From Porphyrobacter sp. (GTDB lineage Bacteria > Pseudomonadota > Alphaproteobacteria > Sphingomonadales > Sphingomonadaceae), in the NCBI GenBank assembly GCA_021732945.1, contig JAKFWB010000218.1, positions 1 through 7,965 of the forward strand: DNA of 7,965 nucleotides, written 5' to 3'. The notes under the pieces were generated by a model. It searched no databases and was not told where the DNA came from. It saw only the letters and a list, made by a program, of their open reading frames with translations. This document shows, piece by piece, positions 1-6,033 of the stretch. The position numbers were made by a program, and so were the translations under genes. The stretch's first letter is position 1. Every line of letters begins with the position of its first letter.

Positions 1-2
1 AG

Positions 3-815
3 GCTGATGTCGCGCGGCACGGGCGCGAGGCCATGGCCGAGGGCGAGCCCCGCCTGCTGCGCTATGGCCAGGGCAGTCCGTGGATCGATATCAAGCTTGC
101 ATGCGGATCGGGGATTTCCGTGCTGGTTGAACCGGTCGGTGCCGACGAACCGGCGGTCGCCACCCTGCTGGGCGGGCTGCCCGCGCGGCATCCGGTGCTG
201 TGGTCGAGCGACGGCACCGAACGCCGCGCCGCAGTCAGCGACGAGATCAACGCCGATCACTGGGACGGCGCGCGCTACACCCGGCTGTTTGCGCCGCCCC
301 TGCGGTTGGTGCTGGTGGGTGAGGACGGCGCGGCGCTCACTGCCGCCACGCTGGCGCTGGCCATGGGCTGGGAGGTGGCGCTGATCACCCCGGGCGGGCC
401 AGACGCAGCGCCCTTCCCCGGGATCGCCTATCACCGCAGCGATCCGGCCAGCGCGCTCGCCGCGATTGGCGTTGATCGCTGGACCGCCATCGCCGTGCTC
501 TCGCATGACCGTGAGGATGACGAGCGCGGATTGGCGGCGGGTTTGCAGAGCGAGGCTTTCTATGTCGGCGCGATTGGTGCGCGGATGCGGCTTGATCAGC
601 GCGTCGCCCTGCTGCGCGGGCATGGGGTGAGCGAGGCCGCGCTGGCCCGGCTGCACGCGCCCATCGGGTTCTATGGTTTCGGCAAGGCCCCGCGTGAGGT
701 GGCGTTGTCGCTGGTGGCCGAGGTGGCGCAGGTGTTCCATGCCCGCGCTGCGGCGGCGAGATCGTCGGGCGTGTCGATATCGAGCAGCGCGCCGCTATCG
801 GCGGTATCGCAATAG
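3..815 (+). CDS. xdhC: XdhC/CoxI-family molybdenum cofactor maturation protein, 5' end cut by the window
   Basis: XdhC-type proteins bind molybdenum cofactor, promote its sulfuration and deliver it to molybdenum hydroxylases in the cytoplasm. The frame is open back to the window edge. The residues before the internal ATG at 33 (DVARHGREAMAEGEPRLL) continue the family alignment, so the true start lies upstream and the N-terminal domain is missing here. The segment with SPWIDIKLACGSGI (about codons 30-43 of the visible part) is typical of the first domain. The second, Rossmann-like domain starts near LRLVLVGEDGAA and ends with SHDREDDE, FYVGAIGARMR and PREVALSLVAEV, all family-like. The glycine loop reads GEDGAA where many relatives have GAGHVA. 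The last 145 bp overlap the convergent mocA-like gene, and the final ~20 residues look unconserved. The convergent hydroxylase operon is the likely client. Family assignment is firm; the client is inferred. Confidence 0.9.
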   Translation, partial: ADVARHGREAMAEGEPRLLRYGQGSPWIDIKLACGSGISVLVEPVGADEPAVATLLGGLPARHPVLWSSDGTERRAAVSDEINADHWDGARYTRLFAPPLRLVLVGEDGAALTAATLALAMGWEVALITPGGPDAAPFPGIAYHRSDPASALAAIGVDRWTAIAVLSHDREDDERGLAAGLQSEAFYVGAIGARMRLDQRVALLRGHGVSEAALARLHAPIGFYGFGKAPREVALSLVAEVAQVFHARAAAARSSGVSISSSAPLSAVSQ

Positions 816-1318
816 GCGACGTCGTCGCGAGCTCGGAGCAGCGCGGTGGCACCCTTGTCGCCCTCCAGCGACACCAAATCGGTGAAGGCCGCGCGAGTAA
901 GCGCCACCGGATGACCGGGCTTTCCCTCAATCCGTGGGCGCGCAGCATAGCCGGCGCGCGCGGCCTGCTCGGTCAATTCGGGGCACAGATGGATCGGCAC
1001 CAGCGGCATATCGCCAAGAAAAACGCAAACCCCGCAAGCCTCGGGCGCAAGCGCGGCAATGCCAGTGCGCAGTGTCGCCGCCATTCCTTCGGCCCAGTGC
1101 GGCGCATGAATGATCCGCAAAGGCAGCCCCGCCAACACCCCGCGCACTGCTACATCACCAGCGCCAGTAACCAGCACAACCTCGGCAAAGCCTGCCGCAG
1201 CAACCGCATCGACCACTCGCCGAATCACCGGCGCGCCGCCAAGGTCGCTAAGCAGCTTGCCCCCGCCAAAACGCCGCCCCGCTCCCCCGGCGAGGATCAG
1301 CGCCGACCAGTCCTGCAA
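671..1318 (-). CDS. mocA: MocA/MobA-like molybdopterin nucleotidyltransferase (probable cytidylyltransferase)
   Basis: This 215-residue protein should attach a nucleotide to molybdenum cofactor. CTP is the donor for hydroxylases of the xanthine dehydrogenase/IorB family, which use the cytosine dinucleotide form. Visible motifs are the nucleotide loop LAGGAGRRFGGGK (9-21), the metal-binding GDMP (102-105), GKPGHP (132-137), GDKGA (153-157) and DIDTPDD (180-186). The family core ends near residue 193, and the remaining ~22 residues look like a non-conserved tail lying inside the xdhC overlap. The start must be TTG at 1318: an in-frame stop lies at 1339-1337, no ATG or GTG falls between, and the LAGG loop is only eight codons downstream. 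An AAAGG lies a few bases before the TTG. The gene follows the hydroxylase subunit after one base and is surely cotranscribed. The loop is LAGG, as in guanylyl-transferring MobA, so CTP specificity rests on context. Confidence 0.86.
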   Translation of the reverse strand: MQDWSALILAGGAGRRFGGGKLLSDLGGAPVIRRVVDAVAAAGFAEVVLVTGAGDVAVRGVLAGLPLRIIHAPHWAEGMAATLRTGIAALAPEACGVCVFLGDMPLVPIHLCPELTEQAARAGYAARPRIEGKPGHPVALTRAAFTDLVSLEGDKGATALLRARDDVAYCDTADSGALLDIDTPDDLAAAARAWNTCATSATSDNATSRGALPKP

Positions 1319-1319
1319 C

Positions 1320-3584
1320 TCAGGCCTTTGCCTGTGTCAGGATCGGCAGCGTGCGGATGCGCTTACCCGTGAGCGACGCGAGCGCATTGGCGAGCGCTGG
1401 GCTGGCAGGCGGCAGGCCGGGCTCACCGATCCCGCCGGTCTTGGCCCCGCTGGCAATGAAGATCACATCCACTGCGGGCGGCGCGTCGGCGAGTTTCAGG
1501 ATCGGGTAATCGCCGAAATTGCTCTCCACCACCGCGCCCTTGTCGAGCGTCACCTGCTCGCCAATCGCCGAGGATAGCCCCATGATAAGCCCGCCCATGA
1601 TTTGCGCTTCGGCGTTCAATGGGTTGATCGTCGTCCCGCAATCGACAACCGCGAAGGCCTTCAGCACCTTGGGGCTGCCATCGTCCTTTAGGGCCACTTC
1701 AACCACCTCGGCAACGATGGTATCGAAGCTCTCGACAATCGCGATCCCGCGCCCCACGCCTTCGGGCAGCGGCGTACCCCAGCCCGAACGCTTGGCTACT
1801 TCATCAAGCGCCTTCAGATGGCGCGAGCCTTCGGGCAGATGCCTGCGCCGGAACTTGTAAGGATCCTCCCCTGCCGCCAAGGCCAGCTCGTCCATGAAGC
1901 TTTCGGTATAGAACCCGATCTGCGTCGCGTTCACTGACCGCCACGGCCCATCGATCTGGTTCGACTGATAGGCAAAGTGGCGGCGCGAGGTGGCGGGGAT
2001 CTTGTAGATGAAGGGCACCTCGCCCTCGGCATTGCCGCTTTGGGCGTAATCCATCCGGAAGCCGGTGATTTGGCCACTCTGGAGCGAGGCTTTCAGTCCG
2101 GCCGAGGATTGCGGGCGGTAGGAACCGTGCCGCACTTCCTCCTCTCGGCTCCATACCAGTTTGACCGGATAGGGTACCTGCTTGGCCAGCAGCGCGATCT
2201 GATCGATGATCTCGACAATATCCGGAAAACGCCGGCCAAAGCCGCCGCCCATGATCATCGGGTTGAACACCACCTGATCCATTTCCAGCCCCGCCGCCTT
2301 GGCAGCGCGCGCGCGGGTGCTGAGCGGGTCTTGCAAGCCGCCCCAGATCGTCAGCGTGCCATCCTTGAAATGGCCGGTGAGCGCGAAAGGCTCCATCATC
2401 GCGTGGTGGAGGAAGGGGACGCGGTATTCGGCCTCGACCGTCTTTGCGCCTGCCGATGCGAAAGCAGCGTCAACATCACCATCGCCCGCTTCATTGTCGG
2501 GCTTGCCGCCCTTCCGCAGCTTGTCCTGCGCGGCATAGATCGCCGGGGTCGACATCGCGCCATGGCCGCCATCAGTGAACTTGGGTGAAAGCGCGGCGAG
2601 CCCCTTGGTCGCTGGCCAATAGCCCTTGGCGACCACGATCACCGCGTCAGGGAGCTTCACGACTTTCTCAACGCCCTTGACGGCCAGCGCCGGGGCTTCG
2701 TCGACCGATTCCAAAGTGCCGCCGCGCACGGGTGCCGCCGCAATGGTCGCCACCCGCATGTCAGGGAGCGTGAAGTCGATCCCGTAGACTGCGCTGCCAT
2801 CAACCTTGGCGGGAATATCGCGGCGGGGCACGGGCTTGCCGATCAGCTTCCACTGCTCGCGGGTCTTGAGCACCGGATCGCTGCTGAGCGACCGTTCGGC
2901 CGCGCCAGCCGCCAACTCGCCATAACGCAGCGACTTACCCGACTTGGCGTGAGTGACGACAGAGTCCGCCGTGGTCAGCTCGCTCTCAGGCACGCCCAGC
3001 CGGTCGGCGGCTTCCGCGATCAGCGCCGCGCGCACCGCCGCGCCCGTGCGGCGCATCGCGATCTCGCCGGTGAAGCGGATCGCCGAAGAGCCGCCAGTGA
3101 TCATCAGCGGCATCGAGCGCGCCATCATGCCGATCACCGCGTCAGGGATCAGCCCTGCAAGCGTCTCCCCCGCCATCGTCGGCAGGAAGCCCTTGGCAAG
3201 CGCGGCGTTGGCGAAAGCGAGATCGGCCGGGGCCTGCTCGATCACGACCTTGCCCCAGTCCGCGTCGAGCTCGTCCGCCAGCATCTGGCCCAAAGCAGTG
3301 TGCGAGCCCTGACCGAAGTCGATGTGTGGCGAGAAGACTGTGACGGTGTCGTCCTCGGCGATGGTCATGACGCTGCCGAAGGCCTGCTTGCCCGCGCCGC
3401 CGATCAGCGCGTTGGCCTTGGCCTTGGCGCTGCTGTCGGTCCACCACACGCCGAAAATGCCGCCGCCGACCAGTAACGCGGAGCCAGCGAGGAAGATGCG
3501 GCGCTTCACGCCCTTCTTCTTGGGCTTTTCCGCCGGAGTGACGGTTTCGGGGATGTCGAGATCGGGATTGGGATTGTCAGCCAT
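1320..3584 (-). CDS. Molybdopterin-binding subunit of an IorB-like aldehyde/N-heterocycle oxidoreductase
   Basis: This 754-residue catalytic subunit belongs to the xanthine dehydrogenase family, closest in layout to isoquinoline 1-oxidoreductase beta subunit (IorB). Such enzymes hydroxylate aldehydes or N-heterocycles using water. Cofactor motifs visible are GQGSHTALGQ (91-100), HHAMMEPF (393-400), MGGGFGRRF (445-453) and GIGEPG (718-723), where Glu721 matches the catalytic base of the family. The N-terminus is basic, has RRIFLAG (28-34) and then a hydrophobic run to about residue 48, so it resembles a twin-arginine signal or anchor. The ATG at 3584 is chosen because it overlaps the upstream stop as TAATG and is preceded by GGGAGAGG. 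The frame stays open to 3767, but that part is antisense-like noise inside the small subunit gene. The substrate cannot be read from the sequence. No FAD subunit is encoded nearby, so electrons probably pass from the [2Fe-2S] partner to a cytochrome or other carrier. Confidence 0.93.
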   Translation of the reverse strand: MADNPNPDLDIPETVTPAEKPKKKGVKRRIFLAGSALLVGGGIFGVWWTDSSAKAKANALIGGAGKQAFGSVMTIAEDDTVTVFSPHIDFGQGSHTALGQMLADELDADWGKVVIEQAPADLAFANAALAKGFLPTMAGETLAGLIPDAVIGMMARSMPLMITGGSSAIRFTGEIAMRRTGAAVRAALIAEAADRLGVPESELTTADSVVTHAKSGKSLRYGELAAGAAERSLSSDPVLKTREQWKLIGKPVPRRDIPAKVDGSAVYGIDFTLPDMRVATIAAAPVRGGTLESVDEAPALAVKGVEKVVKLPDAVIVVAKGYWPATKGLAALSPKFTDGGHGAMSTPAIYAAQDKLRKGGKPDNEAGDGDVDAAFASAGAKTVEAEYRVPFLHHAMMEPFALTGHFKDGTLTIWGGLQDPLSTRARAAKAAGLEMDQVVFNPMIMGGGFGRRFPDIVEIIDQIALLAKQVPYPVKLVWSREEEVRHGSYRPQSSAGLKASLQSGQITGFRMDYAQSGNAEGEVPFIYKIPATSRRHFAYQSNQIDGPWRSVNATQIGFYTESFMDELALAAGEDPYKFRRRHLPEGSRHLKALDEVAKRSGWGTPLPEGVGRGIAIVESFDTIVAEVVEVALKDDGSPKVLKAFAVVDCGTTINPLNAEAQIMGGLIMGLSSAIGEQVTLDKGAVVESNFGDYPILKLADAPPAVDVIFIASGAKTGGIGEPGLPPASPALANALASLTGKRIRTLPILTQAKA

Positions 3585-4060
3585 TATGCCTCTCCCGTCT
3601 GAGCAGCGGCGCCTGTGGCCGCCAGAATGGCCTTGCGGATGCGGGGATAGGTGCCGCAGCGGCAGATATTGGTCATCGCCTCGTCGATCTGCGCGTCGCT
3701 GGGCGTGCCGACCTGCTCGATCAGTGCCACCGCCGCCATGATCTGGCCCGATTGGCAATAGCCGCATTGCGGCACCTGCGCATCAATCCACGCTTGCTGC
3801 ACCTTGTGGAGCATGCCATCGGCACCCTTCAGGCCTTCGATCGTGGTCACAGCCTTGCCAGCGATCTCACTGACCGGCACGCTGCACGAGCGCGTGATCG
3901 CGCCATCGACATGCACCGAACACGCCCCGCAGGCCGCGATCCCGCAGCCAAACTTGGTCCCGGTCATCCCGAGATCATCGCGCAGCACCCACAGCAGCGG
4001 CGTATCGGCCTCGGCCTCCACGCTCACCTGCTTGCCATTGACCGTAAAGCTGGTCGCCAC
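3584..4060 (-). CDS. [2Fe-2S] subunit of the molybdenum hydroxylase (IorA/CoxS-like)
   Basis: This 158-residue iron-sulfur subunit carries electrons from the molybdenum centre of the partner encoded next. The N-terminal plant-type ferredoxin domain supplies Cys39, 44, 47 and 59 (C-x4-C-x2-C-x11-C). The C-terminal four-helix domain supplies Cys99, 102, 133 and 135 (C-x2-C-x30-C-x-C, seen as CGYC and CRC). All eight ligands of the two clusters are therefore present, and the length is normal for the family. The start is GTG at 4060, with AGGGGA about six bases upstream; the nearby ATG at 4066 is out of frame. The stop shares one base with the start of the catalytic subunit, suggesting coupled translation and an equal subunit ratio. 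No signal peptide is seen, unlike the partner. As first gene of the operon it should lie just after the promoter, which would be in the 4061-4268 interval. Confidence 0.97.
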   Translation of the reverse strand: MATSFTVNGKQVSVEAEADTPLLWVLRDDLGMTGTKFGCGIAACGACSVHVDGAITRSCSVPVSEIAGKAVTTIEGLKGADGMLHKVQQAWIDAQVPQCGYCQSGQIMAAVALIEQVGTPSDAQIDEAMTNICRCGTYPRIRKAILAATGAAAQTGEA

Positions 4061-4268
4061 CGCGCATCCCCTGCTGGTTGATATTGGGTCTTACATAGCA
4101 ACCCGTCGGCTCGCCGCCTAATGGAAAGACGAGGCGCACAAACATGCCCGGCGGATGGGCGCTTGCCAAGCGGTTGAATGCCTGATTGCCCGTTCCTGCG
4201 GGCCGCATGCGGGCTTGCAGCGAGCAGGCCCGCTTCGTAAGCGCGAATGGCGAAAGAGGAACCCGATC
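4061..4268. promoter_or_regulatory. Divergent intergenic region between the hydroxylase operon and the CitE-like gene
   Basis: This 208-bp stretch has no convincing gene and must hold the leaders, and probably the promoters, of both divergent units. On the minus strand TATGTA (4098-4093) is a possible -10 element for the hydroxylase operon, but I see no good -35 partner. On the plus strand TTGCAG at 4215-4220 could be a -35, with only a poor -10 downstream. The plus-strand ribosome site is the GAGG at about 4256-4259 before the ATG at 4269. The right half carries the hairpin set described separately. Promoter positions are weak guesses. Confidence 0.4.
4197..4233 (+). repeat. Alternative hairpins in the leader of the CitE-like gene
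   Basis: TGCGGGC occurs twice, at 4197-4203 and 4208-4214. Both copies can pair with the same downstream arm ending at 4233: the near copy gives a 6-bp GC stem plus a 3-bp inner stem around AGCGA, and the far copy gives a 7-bp stem (GCGGGCC with GGCCCGC at 4227-4233). The ten bases 4203-4212 are also a perfect palindrome (CCGCATGCGG). The two long-arm pairings exclude each other. This may be regulatory, or only a by-product of GC-rich sequence. Confidence 0.45.
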
Positions 4269-5171
4269 ATGGCCACCACCACCCTTGCCCTGCCCCGCAT
4301 GCGATCATGGCTGTTCGCGCCTGGCGACAGCGAAAAGAAGATGGGCAAGGCGGAAGCCAGCGCGGCGGATATTGCGCTGTTCGATCTGGAAGATTCGGTC
4401 TCGCCGGAGAACAAGCCCGCCGCCAGGGCGATGGTGGCTGCGCAGATTTCGGCGTCGGACAACAGCACGCGGCTGTGGGTGCGGATCAATCCGATTGCGA
4501 CGGCTGACTGCATTGCCGATCTCGTCGCGATCATCCCTTCGCGACCGGGCGGAGTGTTTCTGCCCAAAGCCGAAGGCGCGGCGGATATTGCTCAGCTGCA
4601 CCACTATCTCACAGCTTTGGAAGCGGCGACCGGCATTCCGCAGGGCCACACGCTGATCGCGGCGCTGGTGACCGAGACGGCAGCAGCGATGTTCCGCACG
4701 GGCGAATATGCGGGCGAGTATCCCGGGCGCGAACGGTTGGTGGCGATGAGCTGGGGGGCAGAGGATTTGTCCTCGGCGCTCGGCGCACGCGAGCAGCGTG
4801 GGGCAGATGGCGAATATGCGCACACCTATGAAATGGCGCGCAGCCTGTGTCTGATCGGCGCTTCGGCGGCAGGCGTGGCGGCGATTGAAACGGTGCAGCC
4901 CGAGTTCCGCGATCTTGAGGCTTTGGAGCGCCGCGCGCGCGGGGTCCGCGCGGCAGGTTTCAGGGGAATGCTTGCGATTCACCCGGCGCAGGTCGATCCG
5001 ATCAACGCCGCCTTCACGCCCAGCAAAGAGGAACTCGCCCACGCCCGCGCGGTGGTGCAGGCCTTTGCCGATCACCCCGGCGCTGGCGTGGTGGCATTGG
5101 ATGACTCGATGCTCGACCGCCCGCATCTCGCACTGGCGCAGCGGCTGCTGGCTGATGTGGATGCAGAATAG
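4269..5171 (+). CDS. CitE/HpcH-HpaI family CoA-ester lyase-like protein
   Basis: This 300-residue protein belongs to the citrate lyase beta-subunit/malyl-CoA lyase group of TIM-barrel enzymes, which cleave or hydrolyse 3-hydroxyacyl-CoA thioesters with Mg2+. Motifs in order are RSWLFAPGD (12-20), FDLEDSV (38-44), the arginine of VRIN (71-74), FLPKAEG (98-103), VTETA (134-138) with Glu136 as likely metal ligand, WGAEDL (162-167) with Asp166 as second ligand, and AIHPAQV (236-242). Length is normal for stand-alone members; no citrate lyase alpha or gamma subunit genes are nearby, so it is not part of the classical citrate lyase complex. The ATG at 4269 is chosen for the GAGG upstream and because the family alignment starts at RSWLF; an extension to 4155 would be unlike the family. 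It is divergent from the hydroxylase operon. The substrate is unknown; malyl-, citramalyl- or methylmalyl-CoA are family possibilities only. Confidence 0.9.
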   Translation: MATTTLALPRMRSWLFAPGDSEKKMGKAEASAADIALFDLEDSVSPENKPAARAMVAAQISASDNSTRLWVRINPIATADCIADLVAIIPSRPGGVFLPKAEGAADIAQLHHYLTALEAATGIPQGHTLIAALVTETAAAMFRTGEYAGEYPGRERLVAMSWGAEDLSSALGAREQRGADGEYAHTYEMARSLCLIGASAAGVAAIETVQPEFRDLEALERRARGVRAAGFRGMLAIHPAQVDPINAAFTPSKEELAHARAVVQAFADHPGAGVVALDDSMLDRPHLALAQRLLADVDAE

Positions 5172-5196
5172 GTTAAATCGTTTTCCTACTTTAACC
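5171..5196. repeat. Perfect 7-bp inverted repeat just after the CitE-like gene
   Basis: GGTTAAA at 5171-5177 and TTTAACC at 5190-5196 form a perfect inverted repeat around a 12-base spacer, beginning on the last base of the stop codon. The arms are AT-rich, unlike the surroundings. A T-rich run (ATTTTC) follows about ten bases later, but not directly, so this is a poor intrinsic terminator. An operator in front of the holin gene, which starts at 5241, is the alternative. Confidence 0.45.
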
Positions 5197-5240
5197 TGAT
5201 TGGTCATTTTCTTGCGACTCATTCAAAAGGAGCGCACCAC

Positions 5241-5654
5241 ATGGCCATTCTCGACGTGCTGATCGGCCCCATCGCCTCGATCATCGACAAGATCATCCCT
5301 GACAAGGAAGCCCAAGCCAAGGCCAAACTGGAACTGATCGCGCTCGAAGGGACGCAGGAGATGCGCATGATCGAAGCGCAATTGCAGGCCATCGTCGCCG
5401 AGGCGAATTCCAAAGACCCCTGGACCAGCCGCGCCCGCCCCAGCTTCCTCTATGTGATGTACATCCTGCTGCTGACCGCGCTGCCGATGGGGGTGCTGAG
5501 CGCCTTCCACCCGATGGCGGCGCGCGACATTGCGGCGGGGATGAACGCCTATTTGAACGGGTTGCCCGAGCCGCTCTATGCGCTGTTTGGCACTGGCTAT
5601 CTGGGCTACACAGCGGCGCGCCAGTGGGGGAAGGTCAAGGGCGTGGACCGGTAG
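5241..5654 (+). CDS. Holin of the gene-transfer-agent 3TM type
   Basis: This 137-residue small membrane protein matches the alphaproteobacterial holin family used for release of gene-transfer-agent particles (GTA_holin_3TM). Holins form lesions in the inner membrane that let an endolysin reach the wall. Visible are an amphipathic N-terminal helix (about 2-20), a charged Lys/Glu/Gln-rich helix (21-56) that may coil, the family signature SKDPWTSRARPSFLYVMY (57-74), a strong membrane segment (about 69-89), and a weaker one near 112-126. The start has AGGAG eight bases upstream. No endolysin, capsid or terminase gene lies next to it, so it stands alone here. In Rhodobacter capsulatus the lysis genes are also outside the main structural cluster, so a scattered location is plausible. 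The assignment rests mainly on the signature segment. The 48-bp palindrome begins four bases after its stop. Confidence 0.85.
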   Translation: MAILDVLIGPIASIIDKIIPDKEAQAKAKLELIALEGTQEMRMIEAQLQAIVAEANSKDPWTSRARPSFLYVMYILLLTALPMGVLSAFHPMAARDIAAGMNAYLNGLPEPLYALFGTGYLGYTAARQWGKVKGVDR

Positions 5655-5658
5655 GTCA

Positions 5659-5706
5659 CGCATCGCGCAGAAAAGTGGGCACCGGTTTTCTGCAAACAGC
5701 GATGCG
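5659..5706. repeat. 48-bp interrupted palindrome, probable dispersed alphaproteobacterial repeat
   Basis: Two nested pairs of arms are perfect: CGCATCGC (5659-5666) with GCGATGCG (5699-5706), and GCAGAAAA (5667-5674) with TTTTCTGC (5686-5693). The centre is 5675-5685, and an unpaired AAACA (5694-5698) breaks the right side. The central part with AAAAGTGGGCACCGGTTTTC resembles a short palindrome I recall as common between genes in alphaproteobacteria. It lies right behind the holin stop. The A4/T4 arms could act as a transcription stop in either direction, although no T run follows the whole structure. Confidence 0.72.
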
Positions 5707-5729
5707 CCACAAGGATGCCCATGTTCACC

Positions 5730-5758
5730 TTGCGTTTGTACAAGTTAATGTACATATT
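5730..5758 (+). promoter_or_regulatory. yefM-yoeB promoter with paired TGTACA operator cores
   Basis: Two exact TGTACA hexamers lie at 5737-5742 and 5749-5754, with centres exactly 12 bp apart. From memory of the literature, the E. coli YefM-YoeB operator also consists of two palindromes with a TGTACA core at that spacing. A possible promoter is TTGCGT (5730-5735), a 17-bp spacer and CATATT (5753-5758), so bound YefM-YoeB complex would cover the spacer and part of the -10. This implies autorepression. The hexamers are plain in the sequence; the promoter boxes are a moderate guess. Confidence 0.72.
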
Positions 5759-5778
5759 GTTGCGCAAGGAGAATACCG

Positions 5779-6033
5779 ATGGAAGTCCTCAGCTACAGCG
5801 ACGCCCGCAAGAACCTCAAGTCCGTGATGGACAAGGTGGTCGCGGACCGCTCCGAAGCCATCATCACTCGCCGCAATGGCGAAGCGGTGGTGATGGTTTC
5901 GCTGTCGGAGTGGAACTCGATTGTGGAGACCGAATATCTCCTCGCCAGCCCCGAAAATGCGCGGCGGCTGCGGGAGAGCATCGCCCAGCTTGATCGCGGC
6001 GAAGGCGTGGTGCGCGAACTGATCCAGCCGTGA
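5779..6033 (+). CDS. yefM: Antitoxin YefM (Phd/YefM family)
   Basis: This 84-residue protein neutralises the YoeB toxin encoded next and, with it, represses the operon. It aligns along its whole length with E. coli YefM: LSYSDARKNL (4-13) is the N-terminal DNA-binding start, ITRRNGEAVVMVSLSEWNS (29-47) is the conserved core, and YLLASPENARRL (53-64) leads into the toxin-binding C-terminal tail. AAGGAG at 5766-5771 sits seven bases before the ATG and fixes the start. Its last codons overlap the toxin start by four bases (GTGA), the usual coupling that keeps antitoxin in excess. The pair of TGTACA sites just upstream is the expected operator. Full length, with no sign of decay. Confidence 0.97.
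   Translation: MEVLSYSDARKNLKSVMDKVVADRSEAIITRRNGEAVVMVSLSEWNSIVETEYLLASPENARRLRESIAQLDRGEGVVRELIQP

Noticed and set aside
385..948. Minus-strand open frame across xdhC
   Set aside because: Composition dominated by Arg, Pro and Ala, no motif, and it also overlaps the mocA-like frame.
1977..2588. Open frame antisense to the molybdopterin subunit
   Set aside because: No recognisable domain, and the sense strand encodes conserved cofactor motifs throughout.
3585..3767. N-terminal extension of the molybdopterin subunit by 61 codons
   Set aside because: It lies wholly inside the [2Fe-2S] gene in another frame, is Arg/Gly/His-rich with no domain, and the ATG at 3584 has a good ribosome site and TAATG coupling.
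4155..4268. Upstream extension of the CitE-like protein
   Set aside because: The extra 38 residues are unlike the family, and a GAGG precedes the ATG at 4269.
4305..5222. Long open frame antisense to the CitE-like gene
   Set aside because: Rich in Arg, His, Cys and Gln with no motif; a shadow of the GC-rich codons of the sense gene.
5659..5706. Classical Rho-independent terminator for the holin gene
   Set aside because: The structure is bulged and no T run follows the outer stem, so a dispersed palindromic repeat fits better, though termination is not excluded.
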